Origin: CAZVXI01 sp964631295
GTDB taxonomy: Bacteria; Planctomycetota; Phycisphaerae; Phycisphaerales; SM1A02
Length of the DNA: 18,084 bases
Assembly (NCBI GenBank): GCA_964631295.1
Contig: CAZVXI010000051.1
Span: 1 to 18,084 of the forward strand
Reading direction: 5' to 3'
Under the pieces are notes generated by a model, which ran no database searches, had not been told where the DNA came from, and worked only from the letters and a program-made list of their open reading frames with translations. The number at the start of each line of letters is the position of its first letter. The first letter of the stretch is position 1. The position numbers and the translations under genes were made by a program. This document shows positions 14,296 to 18,084 of this stretch, one piece after another.

Positions 14296-15630
14296 ATGGC
14301 CAGAAATCGTCCACGAGCGTGTCCCTCATCATGCAATGTGTTGCTCATCGGCGGCGGCGGGCGCGAACACGCACTCGCGTGGAAGATCAAGCAGTCGCCC
14401 CGGCTTGGCAAACTCTGGCTGAGCGATCCCGGCAACGCGGGGCTGGCGAAGCTCGGCCAGCCATGTGCTGTGAAGATGGATTGCAAAGACGCCTTCCGCA
14501 TGCAGCGTTGGTGCGATGCGCAATCAATCGATCTCGTCGTCGTCGGCCCGGAAGCACCGCTCGCGGCCGGGATTCAAGAGATCCTCGCGACAGACACCCG
14601 CCTCGTCTTCGGCCCATCCAAACAGGCAGCCCAGATCGAGGCAGACAAGGCATTCGCCAAGGAGATCATGCGACAGGCAGCTGTGCCAACCGGCGATGCG
14701 CGCACGTTCACGCGCGCCGACTCCGCCAAAGCATACGTGGAGAATCGCGAGGAACCCTGCGTCATCAAAGCGACGGGGCTTGCAGCAGGCAAGGGTGTGA
14801 TCGTGTGCGAGACCGTTGAGGAATCACTCGCTGCAATCGATCACATGCTTGACGAGCGAGCGTTCGGCGATGCCGGCAAGACGATTCTCATCGAAGAGAA
14901 ACTGCTCGGCCAGGAAGTGAGCATCCTCGCGCTCGTGGATGGACGCAACATCTGGGTGCTTGATCCATGTCAGGATCACAAGCAACTCAATGAGGGCGAC
15001 ACCGGCCCCAACACTGGCGGCATGGGCGCGTACTGCCCGGCACCGGTGATTGACCGCGACACACTTGCCATCGTCGAGCGAGAGGTTCTCGTGCCGACCA
15101 TTGATGCGCTCCGTCGCGAAGGCATCGAGTATCGTGGCGTGCTGTATGCCGGGCTTATGCTCACCGCTGGCGGGCCGAAGGTGCTGGAGTTCAACTGCCG
15201 CTTCGGCGATCCGGAATGTCAGCCGCTCATGGCCCGGCTGCAGGGTGACCTCATTGAGATTCTCTGGGCGACGGCTGCAGGCACGCTTGATCAGGTCGAT
15301 ATCAGCTTTGACAAGCGCGCGGCGTGCTGCGTTGTGATGGCATCAGGCGGCTATCCCGGTCCGTGTGAAAAAGGCAAGCCGATCACCGGAATCGACGATG
15401 TGCCACAGCTCGCCAGCGATGGTGAAGATGTGCATGTGTTCCATGCAGGCACAACAGTCAATCACAATGGCGAACTCGTCACGAACGGCGGCCGCGTACT
15501 CGGCGTGACGGCACTTGCCGAAGACCTGCAGCGAGCCCGCGACCTCGCCAACGCTGCCTGCGAACAGATCCACTTCGACGGCGCCTATTACCGCAAAGAC
15601 ATCGGCGATCGGGTGCTCGTGAAGGCGTGA
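14296..15630 (+). CDS. purD: Phosphoribosylamine-glycine ligase PurD
   Basis: This 444-residue ATP-grasp enzyme joins glycine to phosphoribosylamine, the second step of de novo purine synthesis. Visible are NVLLIGGGGREHALAWKI (14-31), VVVGPEAPLAAGI, the ATP-grasp stretch CVIKATGLAAGKGVIVCETV, IEEKLLGQEVSILALVDG, the substrate loop DHKQLNEGDTGPNTGGMGAY and the metal site LEFNCRFGDPECQPLMARL. It carries about 12 residues before the usual first strand. The ATG at 14296 is supported by a -10 box 6 nt upstream; an internal GTG at 14338 would give the canonical N-terminus but has no ribosome site. It is separate from purEK and converges on the DUF1501 gene with 36 bp between stops. Confidence 0.96.
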   Translation: MARNRPRACPSSCNVLLIGGGGREHALAWKIKQSPRLGKLWLSDPGNAGLAKLGQPCAVKMDCKDAFRMQRWCDAQSIDLVVVGPEAPLAAGIQEILATDTRLVFGPSKQAAQIEADKAFAKEIMRQAAVPTGDARTFTRADSAKAYVENREEPCVIKATGLAAGKGVIVCETVEESLAAIDHMLDERAFGDAGKTILIEEKLLGQEVSILALVDGRNIWVLDPCQDHKQLNEGDTGPNTGGMGAYCPAPVIDRDTLAIVEREVLVPTIDALRREGIEYRGVLYAGLMLTAGGPKVLEFNCRFGDPECQPLMARLQGDLIEILWATAAGTLDQVDISFDKRAACCVVMASGGYPGPCEKGKPITGIDDVPQLASDGEDVHVFHAGTTVNHNGELVTNGGRVLGVTALAEDLQRARDLANAACEQIHFDGAYYRKDIGDRVLVKA

Positions 15631-15666
15631 GTATTCTGAAGCGAACGGTGCTCGCAGCTCGGCGCG

Positions 15667-16827
15667 CTATGACCGGGGAAACACGCGTTGCATATCAAGG
15701 CCCGGCGCATGCTGCTTCAGCACCGGCGCAATCACTTCGCGGTAGTTGATGTCCGCGCGGATGTCGCCAACTTCATCGCGATGATCTTCGCTCAGGTCGG
15801 CAAATCCAGCGGTCACACGGCCGCCAAGCGGTCTGCCGTTCAGCACCGTTCGTTGGGCGGAGCCGCCGAGCAGCATCATCACGCCGCCGGCGCCGTGATC
15901 GGTGCCGAAACTTGTATTCTCGCGCAGGCGTCTGCCGAACTCAGTCATGATGACGAGGTCAACCCGGCTGGCCAGCGCACCAAGATCGCGCACAAATGCA
16001 TCCACGCCCTCGCCGAGCGATCGCATCAGGCCGCCGATGAGTTGCGACTGCACAAAGTGCGTGTCCCAGCCATCGAGGTCGATGGTTGTCGCGACGAGGC
16101 CGACTTCCGCTTTGATCAGCAGCGCAATCTCCCGCAGGCCGCGCGCAAAGTTCGTGTTCGGGTACTCGACGGCAGATGTCGGCGTGCCATCACCAGACCG
16201 GATCGAGCGCAGCCGCTTGACTGCTGCGATCGTGTCGCGCGCTGCGATGCCCAGCTCACCGACATGCTTCGCGTACAACGTCCTGAGCTGTTCCAGCATT
16301 GCCGGGTCATCGCCCGCCAGTGAGAAGTCGCGCACGCTCTGCATGACAGCGCCGGCAGGCGCGCCGCGCAGCGATTCAGGCCGTGTCGTGCCGATAGCGA
16401 CAGCGCTGAGCGCACCGGGTGTGCCCGGCCGCGCCCGCAGGTACCTCCCGAGCCAGCCGCTGCCCTGGTCGCCACCGTGCTCCATGAAGTCTTGCGCTTC
16501 AAAGTGCGAGCGCGAGTTGTCTTCAGATCCGCAGCCGTGCACGATGCCGAGCCGGCCCTCTTCAAAGTACGGCATCAGCGGGCGCAGCGCATCATTAAGA
16601 GAAAAGTACTCATCCAGTGCAATGGCGTTGCCTTTACTCACGCCAAGGGTCGGACGCGCAGTGTAGTACATATCATCGCCGGTCGGCGGCACAAGGGTCA
16701 TTCCGTCGGCGCCGCCGCGCAGGAATACTGTCACAAGGATGCGCTCCGAGGGGGTGCGCGGCGAGAGGAAATCCCGGCGGGTCATCGTGATCGTTGGCAG
16801 GTGTGCGTGCTTCATATCGTGATCCAT
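15667..16827 (-). CDS. DUF1501 family protein
   Basis: This 386-residue protein shows the DUF1501 (sulfatase-like/alkaline-phosphatase fold) pattern: ERILVTVFLRGGADGMTLVP at the start, GIVHGCGSEDNSRSHFEAQD, STSAVEYPNT-type middle, DLDGWDTHFVQSQLIGGLMR, VIMTEFGRRLRENTSFGTDH and GAGGVMMLLGGSAQ. The H and D residues in these blocks resemble the metal sites of related hydrolases. Family members are typically exported by the Tat pathway; here TMTRRDFL is followed directly by polar residues with no hydrophobic stretch, so a functional signal is doubtful. Function is unknown. It lies 14 bp downstream of the DUF1800 gene, the standard partner in Planctomycetota, so the two are an operon. ATGs at 16827 and 16815 both fit; neither has a clear ribosome site. 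Confidence 0.9.
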   Translation of the reverse strand: MDHDMKHAHLPTITMTRRDFLSPRTPSERILVTVFLRGGADGMTLVPPTGDDMYYTARPTLGVSKGNAIALDEYFSLNDALRPLMPYFEEGRLGIVHGCGSEDNSRSHFEAQDFMEHGGDQGSGWLGRYLRARPGTPGALSAVAIGTTRPESLRGAPAGAVMQSVRDFSLAGDDPAMLEQLRTLYAKHVGELGIAARDTIAAVKRLRSIRSGDGTPTSAVEYPNTNFARGLREIALLIKAEVGLVATTIDLDGWDTHFVQSQLIGGLMRSLGEGVDAFVRDLGALASRVDLVIMTEFGRRLRENTSFGTDHGAGGVMMLLGGSAQRTVLNGRPLGGRVTAGFADLSEDHRDEVGDIRADINYREVIAPVLKQHAPGLDMQRVFPRS

Positions 16828-16841
16828 TCTCTACCGCAAAG

Positions 16842-18084
16842 TCAGTGCATCTGAAACGCGGGGCTTGCCAGCATCAGTGCGAGCGGCTGACTCGATTGCA
16901 TGAGAACATCGCGTTCGATCTCGTTCGGCACGCGCCCGAGCACGTGGGCTGCAAACGCCTCCCCGCCGCCAAAGCGCCGCTCCAATGAACGATCGGGTGA
17001 GCCGACGCCTGACCCGCGCGCCAACTCAGCAGCAAAGTTCCACCGCCACAAGAGTGTGCCCATCCATGGCTGCGGCTCGATCGGGTAGCCGTCCGGTGTC
17101 GGATACTGAAATGGTGCGTGCCCCATCCGCTCCAGTGATTGCACCACAACAGGCGGGCACTTCGTGGTTGCGTTCGTCGCACGGAATGCGGAGACGACAT
17201 AGCGCAGCGGCCGCTTGAACAACATGCCGCATGATTCACGGAACGCCTTGGTCTGCACCATCGCGCGCAAGGTCTCACGAATGTCGCCGCCCGATCTAAG
17301 AAACGTCTCAGCCATCTGCTGCACAGCCGCATCATCCACATGCTCGCTGATGAAACGCCGATGCAGCTTCGTTGCGATGTACCTGGCAGTTGAGTGATGT
17401 GCGCAGACGATATCGAGCACTGAATCCAGATCTCGCTCGCCGCCACCCGCTTGAATCGCGTGGCCGAGCACGACTTTGCGGCCGTCATCATGCCTCGACG
17501 GATCGAATGCTACATGCGCCGGCTTGAAACTCAGCGGCTTGTGCTGATATGTCCATCCGCTCAGACAGCGCGCGACCTCCATCACGTCCTGCTGTGTGTA
17601 TCCGCCGTGCACGCCGAGCGTGTGCAGTTCCAGCAGTTCGCGCGCGTAGTTTTCGTTGGGCTTGTCATCGGGGTCAACAACCTTGTTGTCGTGCCCATCA
17701 AGGTAGATCAGCATCGCGGGGCTGATCGCGCTCGCCCGCACCATCTCGCGAAAGCTACCCAGCGCATGTTTTCGGATGACATCGCGATCATCGGCGGCCT
17801 TGAGCCACTTGCAGTGATCCTTCTCAGAGACAATGTTGAAGTGATCTGTCCAGAAATCAACCATCACTTCAAAGAGTTGTCGTTTGCTGTAGGTGGCGCG
17901 CAGCAGTTTGTACCGCGTGATGTCGAGCAGCAGTTGCTGCGGGTGATATTCGTACATCTCACCTGCCGGCTCGTGGACGGATTCAATTGAGGCCACCTTC
18001 CAGTGGCAACGGGCATCGTCGATCGCTTCGTGGTCAAGCTGCTGCTCGAGATGTTCGCCGTGCCGTACATCCCGCTCGAGTCGC
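16842..18084 (-). CDS. DUF1800 family protein, 5'-truncated by the window edge
   Basis: The frame is open to the right edge; the GTG at 17996 is an internal codon, so the N-terminus lies outside. About 413 residues are visible, close to the whole family domain. Hallmarks are FWTDHFNI, PDDKPNENYARELLELHTLG, GYTQQDVMEVARCLSGWT, IVCAHHSTARYIATKLHRRF and the C-terminal ERMGHAPFQYPTPDGYP. DUF1800 proteins have no established function; they are almost always encoded next to DUF1501 proteins and usually exported, suggesting a joint role at the cell surface. The stop is 14 bp before the DUF1501 start, on the same strand. Confidence 0.92.
   Translation of the reverse strand, partial: RLERDVRHGEHLEQQLDHEAIDDARCHWKVASIESVHEPAGEMYEYHPQQLLLDITRYKLLRATYSKRQLFEVMVDFWTDHFNIVSEKDHCKWLKAADDRDVIRKHALGSFREMVRASAISPAMLIYLDGHDNKVVDPDDKPNENYARELLELHTLGVHGGYTQQDVMEVARCLSGWTYQHKPLSFKPAHVAFDPSRHDDGRKVVLGHAIQAGGGERDLDSVLDIVCAHHSTARYIATKLHRRFISEHVDDAAVQQMAETFLRSGGDIRETLRAMVQTKAFRESCGMLFKRPLRYVVSAFRATNATTKCPPVVVQSLERMGHAPFQYPTPDGYPIEPQPWMGTLLWRWNFAAELARGSGVGSPDRSLERRFGGGEAFAAHVLGRVPNEIERDVLMQSSQPLALMLASPAFQMH

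Overview
This 18.1 kb window (GC-rich, close-packed genes) looks like a draft genome or MAG fragment from a member of the Planctomycetota, possibly the Phycisphaerae. The indications are a DUF1800–DUF1501 gene pair, a DUF6288-like protein with HEAT-type repeats, and a non-cyanobacterial SbtA/SbtB pair. The assignment rests on gene content only. Two 10-N runs (3151-3160, 4891-4900) are assembly placeholders; each falls inside a small gene and breaks its frame.

Layout. Positions 1-1444 (+) hold the 3' part of a DUF6288-like/HEAT protein. It converges on a TspO/MBR membrane protein (1472-1927, -). Next is a 252-residue thioredoxin-fold lipoprotein (2103-2861, -). Its reading frame is interrupted only by an in-frame TGA that sits exactly where the first cysteine of the WCPPC motif belongs. 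A DUF6958-like gene (3085-3451, +, split by gap 1) converges on an apparent operon on the minus strand: winged-helix regulator (split by gap 2), sbtA, sbtB. Divergent from the regulator, with a good sigma-70-like promoter between them, runs icd-purE-purK (+). Then comes a translationally coupled pair, an FAD/NAD(P) oxidoreductase and a membrane polyferredoxin (+), followed by uvrB and a small two-helix membrane protein. A possible 92-residue Ser/Ala-rich ORF lies on the minus strand at 13861-14139. purD (+) converges on the DUF1800-DUF1501 pair (-), which runs off the right edge.

How the genes work together. SbtA and SbtB form a sodium/bicarbonate symporter with its PII-like regulator. Isocitrate dehydrogenase releases CO2 and PurE/PurK use bicarbonate, so one stretch of the window touches inorganic carbon several times; that link is only suggestive. 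PurE, PurK and PurD are de novo purine synthesis enzymes. UvrB is the excision-repair helicase. The oxidoreductase-polyferredoxin pair looks like a two-part electron-transfer unit moving electrons between NAD(P)H and a membrane acceptor.

The most interesting signal is the TGA-for-Cys thioredoxin lipoprotein. It is a candidate selenoprotein (U-x-x-C) with a foldable RNA element directly after the TGA. A plain nonsense mutation or sequencing error is the main alternative. Second-tier observations are TANNNT boxes exactly 6 nt before the ATG of uvrB and purD (possible leaderless mRNAs), an 18-bp palindrome upstream of the thioredoxin gene, and an SbtB lacking the C-terminal cysteine loop. No rRNA, tRNA, CRISPR array, transposase or phage gene was seen.
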